Source: Paramarasmius palmivorus
Lineage: Eukaryota; Basidiomycota; Agaricomycetes; Agaricales; Marasmiaceae
Reading direction: 5' to 3'
Assembly: GCA_037176845.1 (NCBI GenBank)
Contig: JAYKXP010000165.1
Location: 30,636-94,635 of the forward strand
Length of the DNA stretch: 64,000 nucleotides
Shown here: positions 12,120-24,913 of the stretch, in pieces
Layout of the letters: each line of letters opens with the position of its first letter
Position numbering within the stretch: the first letter of the stretch is position 1
Program-made: the position numbers and the translations under genes
The notes under the pieces: generated by a model
The model's input: only the letters and a program-made list of their open reading frames with translations
What the model was told of the DNA's origin: nothing
Database searches by the model: none

Positions 12120-13560
12120 AAATTTGTTTTTCTCTGATACGCTACTCAATAGTCTTTGCTCTCTCCTCATCCGCCGATTTCAACACCAACAACATACAGC
12201 TCAACTCCACCCGTCCTCCAGAGCTACCCGGGACATCGAAAGTTACCAACTCCATCGGCCTTTACCTGCATCCCCTTCACCAAAGTCCCAAACACAATTG
12301 CACCGACATGTCGTCCTCACCAAGAAGAAAGAACGCCTCCCTGCCGCGATAAAGAGAGCCCCACATCCACAAGAGTCTAGCATTTTGAACGCCTACTGTT
12401 CCATCTCAAGACTACCGGCTTCCAACATCCTCAATTCAAGCCAAACTCTCCCGCTCAGGCTGCTCCCAGTACCTACCGGGCTATCAACTCCTCCACCTCA
12501 CCTCCTCTTACACTCAAGCAAGTCAACTTCCACAGATGGATGGACATCTTTTCTGTCAGACTTCAATATTTCAATTGTAGACGAACTATACGCAAGCATC
12601 GAGTGAGCATTTTCGTGCCTTTTTCGTCTGTTCCCGCTAATCATTCTCAAGACTCGACAGGTATCGTTGTTGCCCACATCCGCCGCTGATACTACGCTAT
12701 CACCTGCTTGAGGATTTGGAAGGTGTCGTCTACAGTACGTCGGTTTGATCCACCTGCTCCGCGTGCAGCGCTAATTCGCGCACCACAGTATAATCTATTC
12801 AGAGCTGCAAATCAGACGCAATGTACTGGGCTCTGGAAACGGCTATATCTTATTTATCCCTGACTATTTACACATCTTGACCCCCAACTGTATAATATCA
12901 ATTTCAACGATAAAGTGCCCAAGTCCGTTAGCAGCCCAGACCCAGAACCAGTATCTAGAAATATTGTACATCAGCTAGGCATTTGCAAGTTGCCATACAC
13001 CACCTTCCTCCTTCTCCTTCATTTCCGGTGTGGTGACGTCTACTCATGCACAAGAGAAGCAGTCAACGCCCTTCGAACGACCCAACCAATACCAACAGAG
13101 CCACCTTTCCCTTGCCCTTCCTTTACCCCTGTGTTCCGAACTTCCGAGGTACCACAAAACAGAGCACCGAACACAGGATAACCACCTAATCCATTTCATA
13201 CCCTCACGCTTACACCCCTACACCCCTTGCTGACGTTGGCGCTTTCGACATCAATTGCCCTTCGATACCCAACAACACCCCCGTGTCCCTTCTCATACCC
13301 CAGATCGCGCTCGTCAGCGTACCATGTTGGGAAGAATAGGGCTACGATGAACATGGACGCGGAGCTGTGTCGGGATAATGGGGAGGCGGAGAGGGAGATG
13401 GGGTGAATGGAGATGGGGGTAGAGTAAGCTCGTGTGTGACCGAGAGGGAAGGATGAACTCACCAACGGATTGCTCCCTTCACAGTATCCACACGCATGCT
13501 CTAGGCTTCATTCAGTTCGGCTTGGGGTTTCCAGACACGCCCTTAGGCTCTTGGAAACAG
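12120..13560. repeat. Duplicated block, partner about 34,340-35,800
   Basis: Matches 34,340-35,800 in the same orientation. Shared marks include 'cctccagagctac' against 'cctccagatctac', 'tccatcggcctttacc', 'gaacgcctccctgccgc', 'actatttaca/actattaaga' and 'tccttcatttccggtgt'. The reverse strand of the 3' half encodes a short hydrophobic stretch ending G-W-V-V-R-R in both copies, so a membrane-protein gene may once have lain here. Frames are interrupted in this copy. Confidence 0.45.
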
Positions 13561-15890
13561 GGAAGGGAGGGGATAGAGTTGTGGAGAATGCAACGGCGGG
13601 GCAGCGTTGGGTGTCGGGTCGTGTGCTGTTTAATTACCACCCGAATCCCCTCTGTTCCAATTTTCCAAGCCCAGCACAAGCATGATAAAGATCTGTAGCT
13701 CTGCGTATTGTCCTGAGAGCTAAGATGAAGGACAGGCGGGTGTTGTATGGGGAGAGCAATGGCGGAGATGCCGTTGGTGAGTGGAATCAAGCGACGCGTC
13801 TCATAGGGCTAAAGCGCAAATTCTGGACGCCGGAAGTCAAAGAAGTCGTTGAGAATGAGTAGTTCCTTGTATTTGCAGGATGACTGGATGACCGATATCG
13901 ATGGCTAAGTTGTGTTGGATGAGGAGCGTTGTAGTCGATAGCCTGCAGAAGCAAATGATTCAATTCCATCGTCAGCGGCCAGATGAAAACGATATACCAG
14001 TTATTAGTTTCTGCTCGCTCCTTGGACCGGTACACTGAACGTTGAAAGGGTGAGAGGAAACGAGGAAGTGAAGCGGATGGTGGTCAGATCAAAAAGACGC
14101 GTCGCACGTCTTGTTCCCAAACCACCACCATCCAGCTCCTCGATACATCTACTCTAACCAGTGCGCTCTCAGGCCTTCAGAAAACACAGATAAGCACTAC
14201 TACCCGAGGCATTCGAAAGGCAGCTGGATCGATGGGAGGTGAGTTTAGAGGACAATCTCAGAGTATATAAACTCACACTACTGTCGCAGACTCGATAACA
14301 TGCAAAGCTCGGTGCTCCGGAAAGCTTCACAGATCACAACGTCCGAGAAACCATGTTGCGCGTTCTGCATTGGCATCCAACCTTCCTCATGGAGCGTCAG
14401 AATTTAGAAACTGGATTCCTCGGACCTCGCTGCTCCTGACCAGGTCGCGATACCCTTAAACGACATTTCTTACCCAGTGACGACATCTGGACATCTCTGA
14501 AGCCAGTTACCCTACTTTTCTCGCAAACAGGGTACTCATCTTTCTTACCTTGTTCGTGCTGAGAGTTGACCCGACGTTTTCTAGCTCCAAAATCATCAAG
14601 AATGAATTCGTATAGGGCTACGCAATACGTCTAGACAGGGTACGTTGGTAACCCCACTCTCCGTTCTTTACTGACTCGGTAACTACCAGTTCATTTCCGC
14701 GAACGACTGAGGAACACTGGGTGTTAGACTCCATCTTCAGGCTTCAGGCACGAAGGCTCAGCCTACCCACTTGAAATACATGGGCTAGCATGTACAGTCC
14801 GAGCAGGCGCGATGAAGATACTTGCTGTCGATCTGAAGTGCGTGTTTCTGTCACCCAGCTCCCTATCTTGCGTTAATTGACCACTATGTTAGATAACATT
14901 GTCGAACGTTCGCTCAAAGCACTGGTCGCTGTACCTCTACTGAAGCTTGGCCGTTGAGCAGCTCGTACAGGTATCTATTTATCTTCGTCTTATTCGTCTT
15001 TCAATGCTGACTGACTTGCTTTTAAGTTTCTGTAGCTCTGTGCTGCACTTTAGATAATCAACGATCTATCCAAATTTGCTCATGTATTTGTTTCTATCTA
15101 ATACATGTGTTCGTTTCTTCTTTCTCGATACGCCTTCGACCTCCGATGCTTCCAGCAATACTAGTGGATCCTCATAAGCGCCGAGCCTCCGAGAACGAGG
15201 AAAAAAACCTACCGTGTTCGTATGCCCGTGGGCGATGTAAAACACTTGCTCTGTGTTCAGAGCAGTGCCTTTGGTGGTCAATATGGGCGTTAGATAACGG
15301 GACCGCGAGTCACCGCATGTTGATCACATAGCGGTACAGCCTGTAAATCATTCAATCACTGAGCTCTACCGATCGAGAAAACGAGCTTACCTAGCTGTCT
15401 AGAACCTGTTTTCGGATCTAAATCGGTGTCTTCACTGTGGATGGCTTGAATGAGCCAAACAGGCAGCGAAAACTATGGTACCGATGACCTTTGGGAGGTC
15501 GTGTCAACCATAGGAACAAAGGCATTCAGTTCCTCGCCGAGGTCATGGTTCGCTGGTCGGATGCCTTGAAAGAGTTACTGATTGGAATCTCAGGTATGGA
15601 ATTGCGCACTTCTCGAGTCGAAAGACAAGCATACTACATCAACATCGAGAGGCAAAAGCGAGTGAAGTAGACATACGATCCATTTAACTTGGGGTTTGTG
15701 CAGATTGATAGTGAATGTTGCTCGGGTGAAGGGGTACAGATTCTGGCTGAGTATGACATAAACTTGCTGTGAGCGAGCGGTCCAAAGAACAAAGTGAATG
15801 GGAAAGCTCACAATGAAGCCAAATCACCGTCCTTCAAATTCGATGTACGCTGACCATTCCCTGACACTCTGGGGAGATTCCTAAGCTAGA
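13561..15890. other. No recognisable gene
   Basis: Only short chance ORFs. No conserved motif, RNA gene or repeat is apparent. Confidence 0.4.
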
Positions 15891-16552
15891 GATCTATTGG
15901 TGAATGAGTCGAACGCGATCTTTTGGGCTAATCGGTACAGGCGGCCTTCTGCCTGGAGACCGGAGGAGGGAAATGAAGATGTTGGGTGTAGGCGGTACTG
16001 AATGAAAATCGATTGAAAGGTCGTTTGAAGAAGGTGAAGGGTCTGAGGGGAACAATGCATGGTGGTTGTGGGTCAAACCCAGTCTGGGGCGTAACCAAGG
16101 AACGTCTAACGATGGAGTCACAGCGCGATAAGATTAGATAGCCGGGAGTCAAAAGACAGGCACTGGTGAGGTCTTTTTGTCTGTCCATTCATCTACTCTT
16201 CACGATAAATCAAGCACAAGACGTTCGACGTTCCAGCGCTCAGCCAAAAGGCCACCTGATGGAGCAACTCATCGACATCCCATCCCGCGTTTATTCCATC
16301 GAAAATGACATTACTCTAGGTAAACTCCGTCACAAGAGTCGCCATCCCACTCAACTTTCCGCAGAGTCTAAGGCAAAACTAGCGCCTACTACAGCACTAA
16401 CGCCCTCTGGAGATCACCGGCCATTCCACCTATCCATCACATCGTGCACTCAGCAGCTATAAAGCTGTCGTATGCCTCGTGCACTCCACGGCCTCTCCTG
16501 CTATTCAATTACCACCACCAGAACCCTCAGCCCTAATCCTCCTTCGCCCACA
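15891..16552. repeat. Upstream flank of copy 2, duplicated at 41,490-42,211
   Basis: The 650 bp before the copy 2 start match 41,490-42,211 before copy 3. Shared marks are 'gcgcgataagattagat', 'ctgtccattcatctactctt', 'gagcaactcatcgacatccc' and 'atcgtgcactcagcagctat'. The last lies about 110 bp before the ATG in both copies and probably marks the promoter/5'-UTR. The duplication therefore carried the gene's upstream region as well. Confidence 0.65.
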
Positions 16553-18776
16553 ATGAGCTTCAATGCCTCGCAGGTCATTGTCACCGGTCCAGCTATCAAC
16601 AACGTATCCCGCGATCAGGTCAATTTCACAGCGAGAGACGTCTATTTCAGTCCACCGGCGGAGCCTACAGAATATGACGAGGTACGGGCTCCTACAGTGA
16701 TCTATATTCGTGAGCTGAACATGAAAATGACAGTTCGAACGCTTAAAAACAGGGGAAATCCATCTCTTGGAAGAGATCCATTGTGATGATATATTGGTCT
16801 GCGGTCACTGGTCTTGGAACTGCAGATGTGATGCACCTCGTACAGTCCAGAGGAAAATCTACAGTGTCGGATTGGCTAAGCACCAACCCAAGTTCACCGC
16901 CATCGAATATGAAGGCCAGGAGGCACGAGAAGTTTGGGAGAAAGATTTCCGTCGTTTTTCACAAAACAGGTTCGTTACCGCCTTCCCCACCCAACAACTT
17001 CACTGACAACCAGATAGGTCCCCGAACGCATGGCAACTCTACGGCCTGAACCAATCCAACGTCCCATTTTTGATCTTTCATGATGGTGAGTCCTCCCCCT
17101 TCAGCAATGCCGTATACTGATCAAGTTGGCACGATAGAGCTCGTTCCGATTGGGCATTTCTACAAGCACTCGTTCTGGGGGGATATCTTTGTTTGGTGGT
17201 TGCGGGTGCGTCCTAAACTTGGTGTTTCCTGTACCCGCAAAGCTAACACACTGTTCTTTTAGTTGGAAATGAGGTGCTATGTCTCGGAGATATGGTTGAA
17301 CATGAGAGGGACTCTGATCAAGGGACCCCCGGGGCCCGATTTTTCCGTTCCAGGTGCTGGAACACCCGACAAAATCACTATCCCATCCTCAGCAAAGATG
17401 CTACAAGACGACATTTCCTTTCACTTCTTCCAACAATTCCCTTCAAGGACGATGGACTGTCTCATTGTGGAATCTGCACGGCGTCATTACTCAAGATCAC
17501 CGCTCAAATGCCTTCTTCATGAAGGAGCGCTCAACATCCCACCGGAAAACACCCCGGAAACCCTTGATGGGCTCCGCATTGATACTGTATACTCCCCTTC
17601 ACTGGGGGCTGTTGCGAGGTGCTGGGATGGTGGGGCGTTGTGGGAAATGGAGAGGAGGAAGGGGTTGATGGATAAAACAGTATTCGATGATGGGCTGATT
17701 CGGTGAGTGAGTGTGGGTGTAATGGTTCAGTTTTGGGCGCTGATTTCTAAAGTTTTAAGCTAGACGGTCCAGATGTCAATGCTCGTTTCGAGTTTGACTG
17801 GCAGAGAATTCGCAAGAGTTGGTTGTCACAAAGCTCAAGGATCATGGATGCCTGCAGGAGGTCAGGAACAGAGGAACAGTGTGGTATGTCCTCCTCCTTC
17901 ACTATCTTGATGATTAAACTCATCTTCCTTCCTTTGCATAGGTATCATTGATTCTCCAGATGATATTGATCTCACATTAAAATCAACAAGACACTTGGTT
18001 CGACAAAGACTCTTACCATTTGAAACACCCCCGCCCATCTACCTCTTCATCTACCCTCTCCCCATGACGATGTCCGGAATCAAGTCATGGGGAATAAACA
18101 GAACCCACTTCTGGTCTCTTGACAAGAATGGGCGATCTGAGATGACGGAGGAGGAATGTAGGCGATGGGGAGTTCCAGAGCTGGATACAGATGTAGACTT
18201 TGGTGAGCTATATGTGTTTACATGGCCAAGCTATGTCTACGCTGCCATCCACAACTGGCAAGTCGCTCGTGGCTTCGACCCCACCACTACCAATTTTGCT
18301 TGGAGTTTGGGATATCCAGAGTGTGATATCCTCATCGATAACGAGACAACGGGAAGTCGGTTTGAGGAAGTTCATGGTAAGTCTCACAATCTCCTTGCAG
18401 TCGTTGGTACATTGTTCATTTACGATTCACAGAAAACTCATCTACTCCCGACAAGCAGAGTGAGCCAATTGTCCCGGAAGAACTTGATACAGCACTGGCA
18501 GTTGAAGGTCAGTACTCCGTTCAACGTTCTCTGTTAGTTCCGCTATCTCACTCCACAGAAACAGTCACGACCCCTCAGCCTTTGCTCACGACATCCACGA
18601 TGGAGCCTTCACGGAACACTGTGCCACCAGAGCATTCCATGGTCAAGGGTCAACCGAGAGCTGAAACACCCCCTCAGGTGCAGCAGATGGTCAATAGCTC
18701 GGACACGGTGAGCATTCTGGGAAAACGCAAGCGAGGAAACCAGATTTATACAAGAAGGGTCAGACGAAGAGTGTGA
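16553..18776 (+). CDS. 599-aa agaric family protein, copy 2 (intact, 9 exons)
   Basis: Spliced model: 16553-16681, 16734-16969, 17018-17085, 17138-17205, 17263-17702, 17753-17883, 17942-18376, 18433-18507, 18559-18776. All eight introns are GT-AG and 48-58 bp, and the exons sum to exactly 600 codons. The protein starts with M-S-F-N-A-S-Q-V, followed by N-N-V-S-R-D-Q, an N-terminal tag I recall from many agaric proteins including NACHT-type ones. The middle has L-L-E-E-I-H, W-Q-L-Y-G-L-N and L-R-I-D-T-V-Y-S-P-S-L; the C-terminal third has W-S-L-D and A-R-G-F-D-P-T-T. The end is strongly basic (G-K-R-K-R-G and R-R-V-R-R-R-V), a plausible nuclear signal. No catalytic motif or membrane segment is visible, so function is unknown. 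Paralogues are at the left edge and at 42,212. Confidence 0.8.
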
Positions 18777-21700
18777 TTTTTTTTTGGTAAGTCATTCGGC
18801 AAGTTCTAGATTGTCGTACTGACTACCTGCAGGTAGTCATGTCCTATACGGTTCCTTGCTGAATTTGCATATTTATGAACATGTTATCCTCTTTTCTTCC
18901 TCTCCGGTGATTAGTAGATGTAAGGCGCATAACGATACACGAGATGTGCGCGCTACGAGTTGAACTCATTGTATTATACCGTTCAATACTGCGTATTTGG
19001 CAGTTAACAAGGTTCCTTATGCATGCGCGGTGATACCTAGATCAATGGATCGCTACTGCCTGTTGGTGATATACTTGAAAGTACTGTAACATCAACGACA
19101 TCAGTGGCGCGTTCAGAGTGTACATCGAGATCAGAACGTCAATACGGGCTAAATAGCCTGTACGAGCATGCTATGGTAGTCTACCATACCCTGGCCTGGG
19201 TGCGGTACCTATGCCTTAGAAAACTCAGAATCAAAGGCTCATGTGAAGACGACACGGTACCATAGCATTCATGGGCTATTCTCGCTGAGTGATATAGCCT
19301 TGTTTCTCTGTACGGTACTCGCAAGCTAAAGCCATATCTCGTACGAAAATCTTCCACCTTGGTTACCAGGGAATCTGTCGAGAACGGGTATAAGCCGTTG
19401 AACAAAAGTGTGGGATAGAAACTTACCCGACTTCCACATGCACCTCTTGAACTGCACCTAGTCCTCGGTCACGGTATGCGTTCCACCCAAAGCTGAAAAC
19501 GCGAACGAAAAGTCCAGTCTAGAGGTTCATCATGAAGCGATGCTATGACACCTCACTCATGGCATCATGATCCACATCGATGTCTGTGATCATTGAACTC
19601 TTCGGGAGAACCACCATGCACCTTGACTTCCACCACAAATGTTTGTCTATCTGCTTTTCGGGTCGATAAAAGTCTGAGCCGAAAGCAACGAGCTATAGCG
19701 TAGCCATCAGCGTCAGAATAGAAGAACAAAAGATACCGACGTACCAATGCCCATGTCTTCATCTTGCCCTCGGGAGCTCAACCCATTACGCGTTCAAGGG
19801 AGCGGAAAAGACCCTACATTGCGCCGAACATGAATATCAGTAGATGAAAACCACAAGAATGATTAGGGCATACCTTTGTTTAGAAAACTTGTTATCAAAT
19901 CCTCGAGGTTGGTCAAGGATTCAACAGCCCAAAGAACCATGATAGCCTTGAGAGAGAAATGTTTGTCTTGCACATTCATAAAGATATTCTTGTCGATGTA
20001 AACCCCCAAGAGCTAGCACCTGGCACTCTTTCGACCCAAATCTATCGACGACAACTTCCAGTTCCTTTTTTCCAGAGTCCTATGGTGCCCACAACAAATC
20101 GATAAACCAACGACTGAACGTCCCAAAACCCAGGGAGCGTTGGATCCAAACTTGAGGTAAAATGGGGTATGGAAGAGCGAGTTGCGGATCAGGATATGGG
20201 CGAAGAGTTAGTTGCAGATAGCCTGGAACCGACTTGGGTATTGAACCGATGGCAAGGCGATACCATGTATCTTCGGTCGAGGCGACTGACCCTGAAGTTC
20301 TTACTACAACCAGCAGTCTCTCGAACAATGTTATCGACACTCTATTAGGCTAGATATGAGCGAAACGCGCGGAAAATGAGGAATGACAATACCGACCTGG
20401 GAGAACCAACAAAGCCAGCTTGGCCGTGGTGTCGACTAGACCGATCTTGCATATCCGGACCTATATAGCCACGACACGACCCATTGCAAGCTTTTGGCAA
20501 TTTTTTCACAGCAGAATACGCAAGGGAAGATGGGGTGTGAGCGGTGTGTTGACATCGGGAGATCAACGATTTCCCAGTGCAGTGACTCGAGTATGCGAGA
20601 AACTGTGCTCGGAAGATCACGAGATGATGCAGAAGAAGCTGCACCGAAGATTCACGAGGGGTGATATGAGGGTGTAGTATGCGCAGGAGTGAAGGTGCAG
20701 ACTCGGACAAACATGATTGGCAATGGGTGGTGAAAAGCGCCGACTCGGTCTATTGTGGAAAGTGTTTAGGTGTCATAGATAGTGGAGAGCCTTGATAGCG
20801 GATACTTGGCTTGTAGGTGGTGTTGGAAAGTGGGAAGGGAACTGGAATGCTGGGATAGCGATAGACCTGCGGGAGAATCCATTGTCGAAGAAAATTTAGG
20901 TGTTATCTGCTTGTGTGCAAGGTGTAATGAGAATTGATAAAAACCATAGAATAGACAGGGTACATACCACGGTGGCCTGAAGACAGGGCGAAAAAGACGA
21001 TGGCTGGAATCTGGCTGGAATGGTTGTGAGGAAGGTGATCGTTTTGAGAAGACAAGCGCCGGCGGCGAACACGCTTCTACCTTGACCCACACCTCTTTCC
21101 TCAGCCAACTCATGCTCCTCCCAGGATATATACAAGCCCAAGTTCATATTGATGATATGGTACATTCTCATGCCTAACCTCTCTCAGGAGACTACACGTC
21201 ATACCTCCGACGTCCACATTCCGGCATAGCTCTTTTGGTGCTCAGAGTAGAGTTTGCTGGGTATATGACCACGAAAAGGTACGCTCTCAACGCTTCGCTC
21301 CATTTTCTGCTCTCATAACCTCAACTCCCGCCTAGGACAAGACCTCGAAGCACTCAACACGCCCTTCCATGTCGATCTCAAAACTACTACCAACGACCGT
21401 CGACAATCTCGCGCATCCTCCACATGTACAACTTTCAACCACAGTACATATCTATGCCATTCCTCGAAGTTGGATGCAGAGGCGACTCTGGGGTGTGACC
21501 GAGCCCATATACCAATGTTCGGCTGGAATGGGCATCAAATTGGTCCTTGATCAGTTGAGGGCTGAGATCTGAGAACACAGGAGATCCTCGAGAGGAGCGG
21601 TCAAAGAGCTGGTGGTTTATCTACAAGCTAGCCGTTGTCAAAATGCTCATGCTGTTCTTGGGTAGCGTTTGAAAAGGTGTTTGTTGGAGTAAATTGATGG

Positions 21701-22770
21701 TCAATTAGACGAGGAGTACTATCCTACTGGCTCCTCTACTTCGAAATCTTGCGGAAAGCTTACTATGTTTCAATGGCTACATACGTACCACGATGGCCGA
21801 GTACTCTAGTCCGAGTCTGTGTATATCGCATTCGCGATCCTGAAGGGTAAATTGAAAACAGTCCTTATAGCTTTTCCCCTTGATCTCGAAGTCAGCTTCT
21901 TGTGTAGACCCCCGATTCATACGAGTTGAAATCAGCCTAGATGAGCACGCTGCTGACGGAGAACAACACTGACTACGTACATCGAACTACAAGTACTCGG
22001 TCCATGGAATCGTAGTAGCGTCAATCGTAATGTCCTCTTTAATATCCGTATCCTTTCTTCCTACAATCTTCGCATTCCGTACTTTCTTTCCTCCTAGCAC
22101 CTCAGCATGTTCATATCTCAGCCCAAAACACCTTTTCCTCATCCCTAAGTACCAAGTCCTTTTTCATTCACCTCCTTACCCACGCCAACACCAGCGCTAC
22201 CTAAACTATCCTCAGTCCTCAAACGCGACCCCAGCCCAGCACCAGCATCTCCCAAACCCTTCAAAACACTCACCCTAACTGCTCTCCCGATCTCTTCTCG
22301 CTCCTTGCGAATACCTATCCGATATAAGGAGCGCTACCAATGACTGGGTATGCCTCTCCACTGCGGTCCCAGTGAAATCGTAAAACATCCATACAAGAGC
22401 GGCATTCAGCCAAGCTACAACTTGCTCCATATCGCGCCTCCGGCAGAGCTCTTGGGTAACGCCCGGCGCACGTGAACGCATATCTTGAAAGCGTCACCAC
22501 GTCCTTTGATCAAGTCGTTGGGCTAGCCCATAGCTGGTGTGAGTGACCAGATGGTGCTCCAGATAGCGATGTACCCGAATTAGGTGAATATCTCGAGTTG
22601 GTCGGATGCTGGTGTGTATGGTGGGAGTGAGAGCTGCTTTCACTAACGAGAATGGAGTTTGAGGTGATGGCGATGGCGATGAAGACGAAGCCGGCGATTT
22701 CTTCTTCACAGTGAAAGTCTCCACTCGACGAAGGACAAACGATAACCCAACCTCCTTCAGCGCGTTGACG
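18777..22770. other. No recognisable gene
   Basis: The first 300 bp are 3' flank resembling the flanks of the other two copies. Beyond that only short ORFs are present. A reverse-strand stretch at 20,896-21,171 encodes a hydrophobic segment after M-R-M-Y-H, but no coherent exon set could be built. Confidence 0.4.
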
Positions 22771-22779
22771 ATCTAATTC

Positions 22780-23890
22780 GTCGCCGTATGCGCAAACATC
22801 CGATTTTGTAGCCTTCCTTTGTCCAGCTTCATCTCCGAGCTAACTTGGAATGCGTCTAACGCAAAGCCTCCGAGCCATTGCTGGGAAAACGCCACGATAG
22901 TTAGCACGGAAACGGGCGCGCTTAGTGCTACGCGACGAGTGCAGTGAATACAAATCGTTTTCGGAGGATGCTTCGTTCATAGGTATCTCTGCCTTTAATG
23001 TGGCCTTCCCATAGCGTAAGCCTCTCTACAGCTAAACCGCATAGCGCTACGAGTCAGGGAACGAGTAGGACGAAGAGGAGTGTGGGTAGTAGAGAGAAGA
23101 GTCGGGGGAGTGGACCGATCTATAGGTGTGAGATGAAGGCCTCGAGGACAACTTGAGGATGAATAGGGTATGATGAGGAGTATGGAACAGAGTGTTAAGA
23201 TGGGGAATGTGGATAAGGATTTGGGTAGTGTGTGTACCATGATGCTTGTGGTGCGGGTAGAGAGATAAAAACCAAATCGCGTGACGTCTTGACACGCCAG
23301 TGCTCTATGAAGACGCCACACCACGACACGAGGAGTGTCGAGTGGATCGGGCTGTAACCATACCCATTCCTGTGTAGATGTATAACACCGAAACGATCCC
23401 AGCTGGGAAGGCTATGAACTAGGTGTAGGTATCAAAAAGGTGAATTGAAGCGCGACTTGTTGCCTGAGACGCTCTAGACTGATTTTCCGGCCTCTTCCTG
23501 CACTATACGTGTGTATCCATTCATCGTTGAATGGTTTGTCGTTGAGACATAACAACACGTCCTTTTCGATACACGGCAACCATTCCTTTGACTATAGGGA
23601 GATTCCTGGGCTAAAAATGTAGCGGTGAACGAGCCGAACACGATCTGCTGAGTTAATCGGTTCCGAGGGAGAAAAGGATGAAGATAGCGATACGGGGAAG
23701 CATAAGAGTAAAGCTTCATCGGGTTCTGCTTTGAGAAGACCGTGAAGAAGATGGGAAGGAGAACGGATAAAAACGAGGAGGTGGAAAGAAGAGTCGCCTT
23801 GTCGGCCGACTGCTTGGAGACCCGAAGGAACGAAGGAGGTGAAGAAGTTGGGTGTAGGTGGTGCTAGCATCTAGAGCAGGTTGGAATCGC
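22780..23890. repeat. Duplicated block, partner about 40,790-41,600
   Basis: Shared, in order: 'cgtcgccgtat', 'gcaaacatccg', 'ggatgcttcgtt', 'gcgctacgagtcag' against 'gcgctgcgagtcag', 'gaacgagtagg', 'gtatccatt', 'gagacattctag/gagacgctctag' and 'ctgattttccggcctcttcct' against its partner. The 3' part also resembles 15,900-16,100. No intact gene; a decayed multi-exon gene is likely. Confidence 0.5.
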
Positions 23891-24600
23891 TGACGCTCGA
23901 GCCTAACAATGCGATATTCGAATCTTTGATGTCGTATCGATTGGTCTTTGTTGGATAGGCCATTGAATTTGCAGGATGGATATGGATGTAGTGGTTGCCG
24001 TTGAAGAGAATTAGCGCTCGTCAGTCATCAGCCTTTTTCCTCGACTACCATCATGCTCCTCACCCTCACCAGCGTTCTTCATCCTATTCCCGGATTTCTC
24101 CATCTACCAAAATGTCTTTTCCGAAGCGTACAAGGTTTTAAAACCCCCAGTAGCAGTAGCAAAGGGATACAAGATAACGAACAAAGGATCTTTGATACAT
24201 TTGGGTTGGTGGTCGACTTCGAACCCAACATTGACCATCCACAGTATAAATACGTGCGGAGTGGAATTTCATTCTAGACTCTCCGCTAACACGGTGTTCA
24301 TAATATTAGAGCTTGCGATAATGTCGATTGAATCAACCACTACCCATGTCATCTCCACGAAGCACCCAGCCATTCCTTTTCAAGTCTTCCGGTCCCAGTA
24401 GGAGCCCAGCGACACCGAATTTCTCTCGAACACTTGCACTCACAGGCGAAATAGATTGCGTTCCGGAGCGTTGCACTCGGGAATCGGAATGTGCACAGTC
24501 TCGCTGACAAGCTCGTGTACCTCGGACGACAACACCCAGTGGCCCGACCCTTCCTCCAAATGAAAGCAACTGGTATCATGGTACCATCTGGCATGCCTGG
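23891..24600. other. No recognisable gene
   Basis: Short ORFs only. No hammerhead core and no terminal repeat of the downstream retroelement could be found here, so the element's 5' boundary is not visible. Confidence 0.4.
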
Positions 24601-24913
24601 GTGAAGTCAAAGGCTATGTATACTGGACCTCGTGTTGGATCTCATTGTATACCCTCGACTGTGCTATGCCCGATGGTTTTTTTATTGTGCAATTTTGCAT
24701 CATGCTCGTTCAGCTACCAGCATAGCAAAGCCCGAGCGTCACGGTGTGCGGTTTGCGATATTCTGCGAACTGTCGGTGTGCTGGCTTCGGTTGAGCGTTG
24801 TCGGAGTATCCATACAGGTAAGTGCCAATACCTATATCTTCTTGCGATTGATGTATTCATTGTTCTTTCTATGTAGATCCCGGGCTTCAAGTGCGATCCC
24901 GGGTCAGATTAAG

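Noticed and set aside
12124..12606. 160-codon forward ORF rich in S, P, H and L
   Set aside because: The duplicated partner region keeps the DNA but not this frame. Composition matches chance reading of pyrimidine-rich sequence.
24400..24600. Search for a second hammerhead upstream of the RT
   Set aside because: A ctgacaa...gacgacaac string near 24,505-24,531 recalls the core, but the invariant CTGATGA and GAAA boxes are not met and stems do not pair.
24632..24913. Upstream 94-codon extension of the RT frame
   Set aside because: It begins at a TTG, has no PLE-like motif, and overlaps an intron-like segment. The ATG at 24,914 is a better start.
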